A stretch of DNA of 64,000 bases from Erysipelothrix tonsillarum DSM 14972 (GTDB taxonomy: Bacteria > Bacillota_I > Bacilli_A > Erysipelotrichales > Erysipelotrichaceae). Of the stretch, positions 20,382 to 28,738 are shown piece by piece; within the stretch, counting starts at the first letter, position 1; each line of letters opens with the position of its first letter. The notes under the pieces were generated by a model. The model saw only the letters and a list, made by a program, of their open reading frames with translations. It had not been told where the DNA came from and did no database searches. The position numbers were made by a program, and so were the translations under genes. The stretch covers positions 363,617-427,616 of the forward strand of contig NZ_KB892377.1 of assembly GCF_000373785.1 (NCBI RefSeq), written 5' to 3'.

Positions 20382-21400
20382 TGAAAATGAAATTTTTAGG
20401 AGCAAAACACGGGATTGTAGATATTTATGAAGCTGCAATACCTGAAGTATCAGATCATGATGTGTTAATTAAAGTAAGTTATTCAGCGGTGAGTCCAGGA
20501 ACTGAAATGTCGATGAGTGCATCATCTCAAGCAGATGTGGTTCGTTTGGGCTACTCTGCTTCCGGTGTGGTTGAGGCAGTGGGGGCTGGAGTTGAATCTT
20601 TCAGTATTGGGGATCGTGTTGCTGTTTACGGTGCCCCTTATGTAGGGCATCGCAGTTACTTAAGTGTCCCGAAAACATTAGTTTCAAAAGTGCCGGATTC
20701 TGTAGAGATGACGGATGCTTCATTAGCCGGATTGGGCGCGATTGCCATCCATGGGTTACGTCAAGGAGAACTGCAGTTTGGAGAAATTTGTATTGTAGTT
20801 GGACTGGGGATTTACGGCCAATTAATTGCGCAAATTGCGCATCAAGCAGGAATGGTTGTACTTGCCTTAAACCGTTCGTCAGCGCGCGCAGACTTACTTG
20901 CAAGCGTTTCGGGACTTAAGACGTATTCCGATGAGACGGAATTGGAAAAAGACTTGGATCTTTTAAGTGGTGGAAAAGGCGCTGATGCCGTGTTCTTGTG
21001 TGCCGGTTCAGGAGCAAGTTATCTTACCGACAAAAGTCTTGATTGGTTAAAAGATAAGGGCAAGTCCGTTATTGTAGGCGATATTCAACCGAATTATTCA
21101 CGAGAAAAGATGTTTATTAAAGAAATTGATGTGCGCATCTCTCGAGCAGGCGGACCTGGACGATACCAAACATCTTATGAACGGGATGCTGTTGATTATC
21201 CGTATGGTTTTGTACGATGGACTGAAGGCAGAAACGTAGCAGAGTTTATTCGTTTATTGGAAAATAAGCGCATTGTTGTGAATCAATATTATGATGAACC
21301 AACGGATATTCAGATGTTTCCAAAAGTATATGAAACATTATCAAAGCGCGGTGCGAAGTATTTAACACATTGCTTTACTTACGCACCCAAAGCATTATGA
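20378..21400 (+). CDS. MDR-family (alcohol dehydrogenase-like) oxidoreductase
   Basis: A 340-residue medium-chain dehydrogenase/reductase. The N-terminal GroES-like domain includes SYSAVSPGTEMS and the SASGVVEAVGAGVESFSIGDRVAVYG region. The NAD(P)-binding Rossmann fold begins near residue 142 with CIVVGLGIYGQLIAQIA. The Cys/His cluster for structural zinc is absent and the catalytic zinc Cys is not evident, so zinc dependence is doubtful. It probably oxidises or reduces a sugar hydroxyl or keto group. Start at 20378 or 20381 (ATGATG) overlapping the permease stop. The substrate is unknown. Confidence 0.8.
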   Translation: MMKMKFLGAKHGIVDIYEAAIPEVSDHDVLIKVSYSAVSPGTEMSMSASSQADVVRLGYSASGVVEAVGAGVESFSIGDRVAVYGAPYVGHRSYLSVPKTLVSKVPDSVEMTDASLAGLGAIAIHGLRQGELQFGEICIVVGLGIYGQLIAQIAHQAGMVVLALNRSSARADLLASVSGLKTYSDETELEKDLDLLSGGKGADAVFLCAGSGASYLTDKSLDWLKDKGKSVIVGDIQPNYSREKMFIKEIDVRISRAGGPGRYQTSYERDAVDYPYGFVRWTEGRNVAEFIRLLENKRIVVNQYYDEPTDIQMFPKVYETLSKRGAKYLTHCFTYAPKAL

Positions 21401-21410
21401 GGGGGATTAT

Positions 21411-22433
21411 ATGAATAAAACATTACAGAAAATTGAAAAGAAAATGAATACCGCATCGGATGCCTTAATCCAAGATGTTAAACGCATTGAAGGAGATATT
21501 ATCATTTTAGGTGTCAGCGGTAAAATCGGATACAACTTGTCCGCTTTGCTTATGGATGCACTCACGAAAGCAGGGATTAAGAAGCGAGTGTATGGTGTTG
21601 CACGGTTCTCTGGAGGTCAAAAGTCACGTCAAGCACTTGAAGATCTGGGAATCACAACTTTGGTTGCCGACTTTATGGATGAAGCAGCACTTAAGAATTT
21701 ACCCCAAGTGGAAAATGTCATTTATATGGTTGGCTATAAGTTTGGTAGCACAGGGAATGAAGCGTATACTTGGGCACTCAACAGTTATCTACCCGGCCGT
21801 ATTGCAGAAATTTATAAAAATTCAAAAATCGTAGCATTCTCAACCGGATGTGTATATCCCTTAGTGGATGTACGTCATGCTGCACCATCAGAAGAAATGG
21901 CGCCTGATGCAGTAGGGGAATATGCACAGTCATGTTTAGGCCGAGAACGTATCTTTGAATATTTTGCAGAAACACATAAGACCCCTACAGTCATTTATCG
22001 TCTAAACTATGCGATTGATGTTCGTTACGGAGTACTTGTAGAACTTGCCAAAGCGGTTTATGAAGAGCGGCCTATTGATGTCACGATGGGTTCTGTAAAT
22101 GTTATTTGGCAACCTGATGCCAGTGAAATGGCCATTCGTTCATTACTTCATACAACGGTACCTGCCAATATTTTAAATATTACAGGTCCAGAAACGCTAT
22201 CGATTCGTTGGATTGCAGAGCGTTTCGCCTCTATTATGAAAAAAGAGGTTGAATTTATCGGTGAAGAGGCACCAACAGCCCTGTTAAATAATGCTTCAAA
22301 ATCTCACGAACTTTTTGGTTATCCAAATACAACTGCACGTGAAATGATTGATATCGTGGCAACGTGGGTTATGGAAGACGGAACACTAATTGATAAACCA
22401 ACCCATTTCCAAGAAAGAGAAGGTAAATACTGA
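21411..22433 (+). CDS. NAD-dependent epimerase/dehydratase family protein
   Basis: A 340-residue extended short-chain dehydrogenase-like protein. A leading helix of about 25 residues precedes the Rossmann strand DIIILGVSGKIGYNLSALL (about 29-47). A segment FSTGCVYPLV near 142-151 matches the Ser/Thr position of the family, but the usual YxxxK is not conserved in a clear form. A later region (NILNITGPETLSIRWIAERF) resembles the substrate domain. It lies between an MDR dehydrogenase and a DapA-family aldolase, and its stop overlaps the next start (TGATG). The reaction is unassigned. Confidence 0.75.
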   Translation: MNKTLQKIEKKMNTASDALIQDVKRIEGDIIILGVSGKIGYNLSALLMDALTKAGIKKRVYGVARFSGGQKSRQALEDLGITTLVADFMDEAALKNLPQVENVIYMVGYKFGSTGNEAYTWALNSYLPGRIAEIYKNSKIVAFSTGCVYPLVDVRHAAPSEEMAPDAVGEYAQSCLGRERIFEYFAETHKTPTVIYRLNYAIDVRYGVLVELAKAVYEERPIDVTMGSVNVIWQPDASEMAIRSLLHTTVPANILNITGPETLSIRWIAERFASIMKKEVEFIGEEAPTALLNNASKSHELFGYPNTTAREMIDIVATWVMEDGTLIDKPTHFQEREGKY

Positions 22434-23497
22434 TGAATGCAGAACAACGCAAACTGTTAAATCAAGGGACGGTAATCCCTGCGCATCCGCTCGCTCTTAA
22501 TGAAGATAAATCATTGGACGAGGTCAGTCAACGCGCTTTAACGCGCTATTATTTAGAAGCAGGTGTGGGTGGCATTGCGGTAGGGGTTCATACGACTCAA
22601 TTTGAAATTCGAGAACCTCAGTTTAATCTTTATGAGACGGTTTTAAAAATGGCAGCAGAAGAAGTAGCGCGCGCTCAGTTAAGTCGTCCTTTCCTAAAAA
22701 TAGCAGGATTAGCGGGACCAACAAAACAAGCATGTTCGGAAGCACGCTTAGCGAAACAATATGGATATGATCTGGCATTACTCAGTATGGGGCATCTCCC
22801 AGAATACAGCGAAGCTGAACTGCTTGAGCGCACGCGTGAAGTTGCGGAAATAATGCCGGTGTTTGGATTTTATCTCCAACCATCAGCCGGTGGTCGCATT
22901 CTTTCGTTTGAATTTTGGAAGGCATTTATGGAAATCGAAAATGTCGTTGCGGTTAAAATCGCACCTTTCAATCGTTACCAGAGCTTGGATGTGGCACAAG
23001 CGGTAATGATGTCATCACGCTGGCAGGATATCGCAATTTACACAGGGAATGATGATAACATTGTGGCAGATTTACTTACCACGTTTTCAATGAATGTTAA
23101 TGGCGAGAACCGTCAAAAAGCGATTGTGGGAGGCTTACTGGGTCATTGGTCTGTTTGGACCCACAAAGCAGTCCTGCTATTCGAAGATATTTGTCGATAC
23201 CGTCGTGGGGAAGGAAGTGCTCAAGAATTATTAGAGCGTGGAACCCATATAACAGATACAAATGGTGCTTTCTTTGATGTCCGCAATAATTTTAAGGGAT
23301 GTATTGCAGGGATAAACGAGGTCTTAACACGACAAGGTCTCATGAAAGGGAATTGGTGTTTGATGGATCATGAATGTATGAGCGCAGATCAAGGTGCATA
23401 TATTGATACAGTATATCGTAGATATCCAGAGTTAAATGATGATGCATTTGTTCAAGAGCATTTGGCTCAATGGCGTCATGATGCAAAAAATGATTAA
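22433..23497 (+). CDS. DapA/NanA-family class I aldolase
   Basis: A 354-residue TIM-barrel protein of the dihydrodipicolinate synthase/N-acetylneuraminate lyase superfamily. The Schiff-base Lys is K175 in VVAVKIAPFN, and the conserved Tyr is probably Y147 in FGFYLQPSAGG. It is longer than DapA (about 290) through insertions in the C-terminal half. Family members cleave or form 2-keto acids by aldol chemistry. In this operon it could cleave a 2-keto-3-deoxy-type acid made by the preceding dehydrogenases. It overlaps both neighbours, which supports tight coupling. The specific reaction is not known. Confidence 0.8.
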   Translation: MNAEQRKLLNQGTVIPAHPLALNEDKSLDEVSQRALTRYYLEAGVGGIAVGVHTTQFEIREPQFNLYETVLKMAAEEVARAQLSRPFLKIAGLAGPTKQACSEARLAKQYGYDLALLSMGHLPEYSEAELLERTREVAEIMPVFGFYLQPSAGGRILSFEFWKAFMEIENVVAVKIAPFNRYQSLDVAQAVMMSSRWQDIAIYTGNDDNIVADLLTTFSMNVNGENRQKAIVGGLLGHWSVWTHKAVLLFEDICRYRRGEGSAQELLERGTHITDTNGAFFDVRNNFKGCIAGINEVLTRQGLMKGNWCLMDHECMSADQGAYIDTVYRRYPELNDDAFVQEHLAQWRHDAKND

Positions 23498-24302
23498 GAT
23501 AGGTATCATCGGTGCCGATACGACACACGTATCGGCCTTTGCTTCAAGTTTTCAAAAAAATCGTGATTTTGAGGTCGTAGGTGTATATGACGATCAACTA
23601 GGTCAGCTCGATTTTTTCAATAACAGACGCGACGGGACTTTGGATGCGATTCACAAACTTGGTATTCCTATTTACACGAATCCTGCTTTTTTAGAAGCGG
23701 TGGATGCAATTTTACTTCTAACTGGAGATGCTGCGACGCACCGTACGCTTTTTGAAAATCACTGTTGCTTGGGTATACCGGTATTTATCGATAAACCCAT
23801 TACTTATTCCTTCGATGATTTTATTGCCCTAAAAAAATGTGCTCAAGCTCACAATGTTCCCGTTTTTTCGGCATCAGCATTACGGTATATTCATGACATC
23901 AAAAAGCATGACCTACCGAAAGCGCAACAACTTATTATTTCAGGACCCTTAACATTTCAAAGCGGAATCCCGGATTATCACTGGTATGGCATTCACCTTG
24001 TTGAGATATTAGGATCGCTTTTTACAGGGGACTTAATGATCGATACGATGCTCGATAGTGAAACTAAAGAAACGATACAGGGTTCTGTGGGGAATCATAA
24101 AGTTTTGTTGGAAGGGATTAAGGTAGGGAATCCGCCGTTTAAAATTAATGACTGTGTTTTAGATCAATCTCTTTATGAGGGTTTACTTGAAGCTGTTACA
24201 GCGTTTATCAGCACTGGTAAAGCTCCACTTAGCTGGGATGATATGGAACAAACCCTTAGAAACCTTGATGTAATCAACCGCAATCGTAGGAGTAAAGGAT
24301 GA
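23490..24302 (+). CDS. Gfo/Idh/MocA oxidoreductase with intact catalytic Lys
   Basis: A 270-residue NAD(P)-dependent oxidoreductase. The Rossmann motif MIKIGIIGADTTH opens the protein and the catalytic Lys is K102 in VFIDKP. The C-terminal domain is short for the family, which usually has about 330 residues. The start is inside the end of the aldolase gene. The ATG at 23490 gives a normal N-terminus; an upstream in-frame ATG (23478) is possible, and neither has a good ribosome site, so translational coupling is likely. Family members oxidise ring hydroxyls of sugars, inositols or glycosides. Confidence 0.82.
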   Translation: MIKIGIIGADTTHVSAFASSFQKNRDFEVVGVYDDQLGQLDFFNNRRDGTLDAIHKLGIPIYTNPAFLEAVDAILLLTGDAATHRTLFENHCCLGIPVFIDKPITYSFDDFIALKKCAQAHNVPVFSASALRYIHDIKKHDLPKAQQLIISGPLTFQSGIPDYHWYGIHLVEILGSLFTGDLMIDTMLDSETKETIQGSVGNHKVLLEGIKVGNPPFKINDCVLDQSLYEGLLEAVTAFISTGKAPLSWDDMEQTLRNLDVINRNRRSKG

Positions 24303-25231
24303 AACGTTATAAGGTTGGTATTGTTGGATGTGGTCGTCAGTTTTTGCACCACATTCAAGCCTTGGAACGAATTGATCATGTCGATATTGTTGCTTTATGT
24401 GACCACAATCCTAAGCGGTTATTACGGGCTCAAACACTCTATGGTGGCAAAACCTATACAAATTATCAAGCGATGATTGCTAAACAGCGCATCGACTGCA
24501 TTCATCTCTGTGTTCCAGAACAAGAACAATTTGTAATGATTGAGTACTTTAGTTCATTTGGTATACATATCGTAATTGAAGCACCAACCTACAACCAATC
24601 CTATCTTTATGAAGAAGCACTCAAATTAAGTCAGAAATACAATAATCCTATTGCATTTGTAAATCCGGATTTTTACCGAAACACGTATCAAAAGATGTAT
24701 CAATTGGTTTGTGAAAAAACACTGGGGAGCGTAAAGCATATTCGAGTGGTGGTCGGATCGGAAACAACTGAACAATTATATAGAGAAGGCAGTCAGGTTT
24801 TAGATCTGCTGCTATCTCTTGTAGAGGATGAGATCACCAAATATGATGGAACATTTAAACAGCGACGAGCATCGGAAGTGGACATGGTGGAGTGTTGGTT
24901 TGAATACAAAAATCGTATTCAAATAAGTATGTATGGTTCAGTATACTGCTATCGTCAAATGCCAATTGAAATTTGGATTGAGTTTGATTTAGGTACAGTG
25001 AATATAATGGGATCTGAGTTCGAAATAAAACGTCATGATAATATGATTTTTCGACAAAATTTTGCTAAGAGTATGTTGCTTGAGTCCATCGACATTGACC
25101 CCAAGCAAGGAGCTTATCAAAATATGATGGATGCGTTATATACGGGAACGTATGATATTAAAAATCAAAATATCCAACGCATCAAAACCCAATCCATACT
25201 GAAACAAATTTTTAAGGAGGAACCGTTATAA
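24299..25231 (+). CDS. Gfo/Idh/MocA-family protein lacking the catalytic Lys
   Basis: A 310-residue member of the same superfamily. The N-terminal YKVGIVGCGRQF binds dinucleotide. The motif normally E-K-P reads IEAP, with A95 (codon GCA, 24581-24583) in place of Lys. The C-terminal beta-sheet domain appears complete. It overlaps the previous oxidoreductase gene by four bases (ATGA). Loss of the Lys suggests a regulatory or structural partner of the preceding enzyme, or altered chemistry. Confidence 0.8.
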   Translation: MKRYKVGIVGCGRQFLHHIQALERIDHVDIVALCDHNPKRLLRAQTLYGGKTYTNYQAMIAKQRIDCIHLCVPEQEQFVMIEYFSSFGIHIVIEAPTYNQSYLYEEALKLSQKYNNPIAFVNPDFYRNTYQKMYQLVCEKTLGSVKHIRVVVGSETTEQLYREGSQVLDLLLSLVEDEITKYDGTFKQRRASEVDMVECWFEYKNRIQISMYGSVYCYRQMPIEIWIEFDLGTVNIMGSEFEIKRHDNMIFRQNFAKSMLLESIDIDPKQGAYQNMMDALYTGTYDIKNQNIQRIKTQSILKQIFKEEPL

Positions 25232-26448
25232 TGGAGAAACGTATTGAATCTTTAGCCGCCCATTATTCAAAAAGCATTTTAGCTTTGAGTGATGCCATAT
25301 GGCAGTTTTCAGAAGTGCGTTTTGAAACACCACATTCTGCTGATGCAATGACAGCATTGCTTAACGATGAAGGATTTAACATTACGCGCCCGCTAGCAAC
25401 GTTGGACCATGCGTTTATGGCTCATTTTGGCAGTGAAGGCCCTATTATCGGTTTTCTTGCAGAGTATGATGCATTAGGTGAAGCAAATCATGGATGTGGT
25501 CATAACCTTCTTGGAAGTGGTTCATGTTTGGCAGCTTTAATTTGTAAGGCAATGATGGAAGAGCTTGAATTAAAGTATCAAGTGCGCGTTTACGGTTGTC
25601 CTGCCGAGGAGAGTGGATATGGTAAGGGAATTATGAATGAACAAGGTGTGTTTGATGACCTTGCAATTTGCTTAACCTGGCATCCCAATACATTCACCCA
25701 AGTCTGGGCTGATAAAACCCTTGCGGTACAACAAGTGCAATTTGATTTTCAAGGGATTGCCAGCCATGCAGCTGGCGCACCAGAGCAAGGGCGATCGGCA
25801 TTGGATGCAGCAGAACTTATGAATATTGGTGTGAACTACTTGCGCGAACATGTTTCAGATGATGTGCGCATTCATTATGCGTATTTAAATGCAGGTGGAC
25901 CCTCTGCGAATGTAGTTCCAGATAAGGCATCCCTATATTATTTTATTCGAGCGAAATCGTTGCATGATGTTGATGCCGTGGTTGAACGTGTAAAAAAAAT
26001 TGCTTATGGAGCAGCACAAATGACGGAAACAAATGTTTTGATAAAATCCGATGGTCGATGCAAATCGTATAATGCAAACCATATTTTATCGAAACAACTT
26101 CATCAGGCAATATTGGATTTGGGCCCAATTTTATCTACAAATAAGCATTATGACCAAACTATAAAAAACCCAGTTTTCAATCAAACAGGGTTTGTCTCAA
26201 CAGATGTGGGTGATGTAAGTTGGACGGTTCCAACAGCCCAAATTTTTATTGCATGTGAACCAATCGGATTTCCAATGCATGCACGAGAATGGCATGATCA
26301 AGGCCGGTCATCATATGCACATCAAGGCATCGTCAAAGCTGGAAGTGTGTTAGCACTCGCCGGGCTTCGTACGCTCCTTAATCCAGATGAAATGGCAGCT
26401 GTTCAGTCAGAATTTAAAGCGCAGTTGGCTCTTTCTGACCGTTTGTAG
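25231..26448 (+). CDS. M20D amidohydrolase (AbgB-like)
   Basis: A 405-residue metal-dependent amidohydrolase. It carries FLAEYDALGEANHGCGHNLLG (about 76-96), with the metal-binding Cys/His region, the CPAEESG acid motif near 129-135, the dimerisation region near 180-300 and STDVGDVSW near 325, all as in AbgB (p-aminobenzoyl-glutamate hydrolase subunit B). No AbgA partner is in the operon. In a sugar operon it may remove an N-acyl group or split an amide-linked glycoconjugate. It follows the Gfo/Idh gene with a shared base (TAATG) and an AAGGAGG ribosome site, and is the last gene before the convergent AraC regulator. Confidence 0.82.
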   Translation: MEKRIESLAAHYSKSILALSDAIWQFSEVRFETPHSADAMTALLNDEGFNITRPLATLDHAFMAHFGSEGPIIGFLAEYDALGEANHGCGHNLLGSGSCLAALICKAMMEELELKYQVRVYGCPAEESGYGKGIMNEQGVFDDLAICLTWHPNTFTQVWADKTLAVQQVQFDFQGIASHAAGAPEQGRSALDAAELMNIGVNYLREHVSDDVRIHYAYLNAGGPSANVVPDKASLYYFIRAKSLHDVDAVVERVKKIAYGAAQMTETNVLIKSDGRCKSYNANHILSKQLHQAILDLGPILSTNKHYDQTIKNPVFNQTGFVSTDVGDVSWTVPTAQIFIACEPIGFPMHAREWHDQGRSSYAHQGIVKAGSVLALAGLRTLLNPDEMAAVQSEFKAQLALSDRL

Positions 26449-27322
26449 CAATAAAGACACTACGTTGGTTGCTCTCACTAGCGCGTGATTTTTTCTCGGT
26501 ATCTTGATGTTTTTTTCGAATCTGAGATGGCGGAAAGCCAAAAACAGACTTAAAACATTTCGTGAAGTATGCCGTTGAGTTAAAACCACATACCTCGCTG
26601 CATTCTGCGATACTTAGGTCACTTTCGGACAACAATTGATGGGCATGATTACAGCGCACTTGGAAAATATAATTATTAACTGTAATGCCGGTAATGTCCT
26701 TAAAGATTCGACAAAAATAATATTTACTGATTCCGACTTCCTGACTGATTTCATCAAGGCTTAAATCACGATTGAAATGATGGTGGATGTACTCAATTGA
26801 CTGTTTAATAATTGCCATACGTTCTGTTTTTAATGAAGCTCCTGGAGTTGCTTCAATCAATTGATTTCGGTAAAGAAGTATAAGCATTGTGTTGCATAAG
26901 GCACGAACGGCTTTTTGGTAATAAGGTTTTGCTTGGTCACATTCATTAGCGATAATTTGAAAAATATTTCGCATCTCTGGATCACTGGTCAAGTTATGAA
27001 AACGACAATTAATTGTATCAAAATTTAAACTTCGACAAAAATTAGAATCCATAATTAAACAAAAATAAATCACTTCATCCGTCTGACTTTCGATGCTATG
27101 AATTGAATTTGAATTAATAATGACAATCTCACCACGTTTCGCAATGATGGTTTGATCGTCGATATAAACAATTGCTTTTCCTGAAACAATGTAGAGGAGT
27201 TCAATATTCGCATGCCAATGGGGTAATATTTCCGATTCGTTACGAATCAATGAGTTAAAATGAAATATTATCGGATAATTTGGGTTATCAAAATAGTGTA
27301 GCTCATAATGCAATTGTTTCAT
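26414..27322 (-). CDS. AraC-family transcriptional regulator with cupin sensor domain
   Basis: A 302-residue regulator. The N-terminal cupin-like domain includes LPHWHANIELLYIVSG near 33-48, and the C-terminal double HTH (about 185-285) includes SLDEISQEVGISKYYFCRIF and IAECSEVCGFNSTAYFTKCF. The start at 27322 (MKQLHYEL) is chosen because AAGGGGG lies just upstream; a longer frame to 27481 would run through the divergent GH4 promoter. The last 35 bases overlap the end of the amidohydrolase gene tail to tail. It is divergent from the GH4-IIC-ChbG operon, an arrangement like chbR in the E. coli chitobiose operon. Confidence 0.88.
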   Translation of the reverse strand: MKQLHYELHYFDNPNYPIIFHFNSLIRNESEILPHWHANIELLYIVSGKAIVYIDDQTIIAKRGEIVIINSNSIHSIESQTDEVIYFCLIMDSNFCRSLNFDTINCRFHNLTSDPEMRNIFQIIANECDQAKPYYQKAVRALCNTMLILLYRNQLIEATPGASLKTERMAIIKQSIEYIHHHFNRDLSLDEISQEVGISKYYFCRIFKDITGITVNNYIFQVRCNHAHQLLSESDLSIAECSEVCGFNSTAYFTKCFKSVFGFPPSQIRKKHQDTEKKSRASESNQRSVFIATNGQKEPTAL

Positions 27323-27381
27323 AAAATCCCCCTTAGAACCTTTGTCTTCTCTAAGTATAATTAGGAAGCTGAAAAAGGTCA

Positions 27382-27395
27382 AGGAAACGCTTACA
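27382..27395. promoter_or_regulatory. CRE-like site before the GH4 operon
   Basis: AGGAAACGCTTACA matches the CRE consensus at 12 of 14 positions. It lies 17 bases before the GH4 start, between the divergent AraC gene and the operon. Confidence 0.4.
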
Positions 27396-27412
27396 TATAG
27401 AAAGAGGTTAAT

Positions 27413-28738
27413 ATGAAAACAGAACCCATTAAAATTTGTATTGCAGGTGCTGGAAGCACCTACACGCCTGGAATCATTCAAAGTTTGCTAGCTCAGTATG
27501 AAATGTTCCCAGTTGAAGAAATACGCCTTTATGATATATCAGAAGAAAAGAATCATCGGACCTTCGTGATTGTAGAGTATTTACTTCGTAATTTAAAACG
27601 TCCAATCAAAATTATAGAAACGGTCGATCCTGCTATTGCATTTACGGGAGTCGACTATATCTTTGCTCAAATTCGTGCTGGTGGACTAAAAATGCGTGAG
27701 TTGGATGAAAAAATACCGCTTGAGTTTAATCTTGTGGGACAAGAAACGTGTGGGGTAGGTGGCTTTGCCTATGGCATGCGCTCCATGAGCCAGTTTCTTG
27801 AACTTGTATCATTATGCGTAAAATATGCACCCAATGCTTGGATTTTAAACTATACAAACCCCGAAACAATTATTTCAGAAGCTGTACGACGCCAATTTCC
27901 GCAAGCTAAGATTATTAATGCTTGTGATATGGCCATCAGCATCAGTAAGACGCTTGCAGATATTTATGAATATGATCATGATGGATGGATTCCGGATTAC
28001 TACGGTTTGAATCATTTTGGCTGGTTTACAAAAATTTACGATAAAAACTTAGATCGTGATGTTCTGCCTGAAATCATTGAACGTGCCCAACAAGAAGGTG
28101 TTTGGCTCAATGAAGGGGATGATAGTTGGAAAGAAACATATGTTAATTTAGGTCGCATGATTCAATATTTCCCTGATAGCATTCCCAATAATTATTTAGA
28201 GTACTACTTAATGGGGGATGAAAAAGTTGCAAAGGCAAATAAAAACTATACACGTGCCAATCATGTCATGGACCATCGGGATCAATATATGCAACAATTT
28301 TATGAAGCGATTGTTTCTAATGCCCAAGAAGACTTGAAGACTTATACAATGGAAAATGAAATTCATGGACAATATATTATCGACATTGCGATTTCTTTAC
28401 ATCAGGATTTAAATAAACGTTTTAATCTTATCGTTCCCAACCGCGGTGCGATTTCAAATTTACGTGAAGATGCTGTTGTGGAAGTGCCGGCTTATGTGAG
28501 TGCACGAGGTGTAGAACCAATTGCATTGCGAGAACCAATTTCTGATTTTCATAAAGGATTAATGGAAGCGCAAGTCGCATCCGAAAAATTATGGGTTGAT
28601 GCGTTTTTTGAAAAGTCTTATCTCAAAGCATTACAAGCATTCACACTTAATCAAACAGTTCCGTCGATGCTAGTGGCTAAAGAAGTGCTTGATGCACTGA
28701 TAGAAGCCAATAAAGAATATTGGCCTGAACTGAAGTGA
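27413..28738 (+). CDS. GH4 6-phospho-glycosidase
   Basis: A 441-residue NAD- and metal-dependent glycosidase. The Rossmann motif CIAGAGSTYTPG is at about 9-20. Metal ligands are C171 in NACDMAIS and H201 in GLNHFGW. GH4 enzymes oxidise C3, eliminate the aglycone and then reduce the product. The residues after the metal Cys (C-D-M) are those usually seen in 6-phospho-alpha-glucosidases, while beta-acting ChbF/CelF enzymes usually have C-N-V, so alpha specificity is suggested. It starts an operon with a PTS IIC and a ChbG-type deacetylase, which otherwise would suggest chitobiose. The ribosome site is AAAGAGG. Confidence 0.88.
   Translation: MKTEPIKICIAGAGSTYTPGIIQSLLAQYEMFPVEEIRLYDISEEKNHRTFVIVEYLLRNLKRPIKIIETVDPAIAFTGVDYIFAQIRAGGLKMRELDEKIPLEFNLVGQETCGVGGFAYGMRSMSQFLELVSLCVKYAPNAWILNYTNPETIISEAVRRQFPQAKIINACDMAISISKTLADIYEYDHDGWIPDYYGLNHFGWFTKIYDKNLDRDVLPEIIERAQQEGVWLNEGDDSWKETYVNLGRMIQYFPDSIPNNYLEYYLMGDEKVAKANKNYTRANHVMDHRDQYMQQFYEAIVSNAQEDLKTYTMENEIHGQYIIDIAISLHQDLNKRFNLIVPNRGAISNLREDAVVEVPAYVSARGVEPIALREPISDFHKGLMEAQVASEKLWVDAFFEKSYLKALQAFTLNQTVPSMLVAKEVLDALIEANKEYWPELK

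Noticed and set aside
27323-27481. Longer N-terminus for the AraC regulator
   Set aside because: It would read through the divergent GH4 promoter and the start of the GH4 gene; the ATG at 27322 has the ribosome site.
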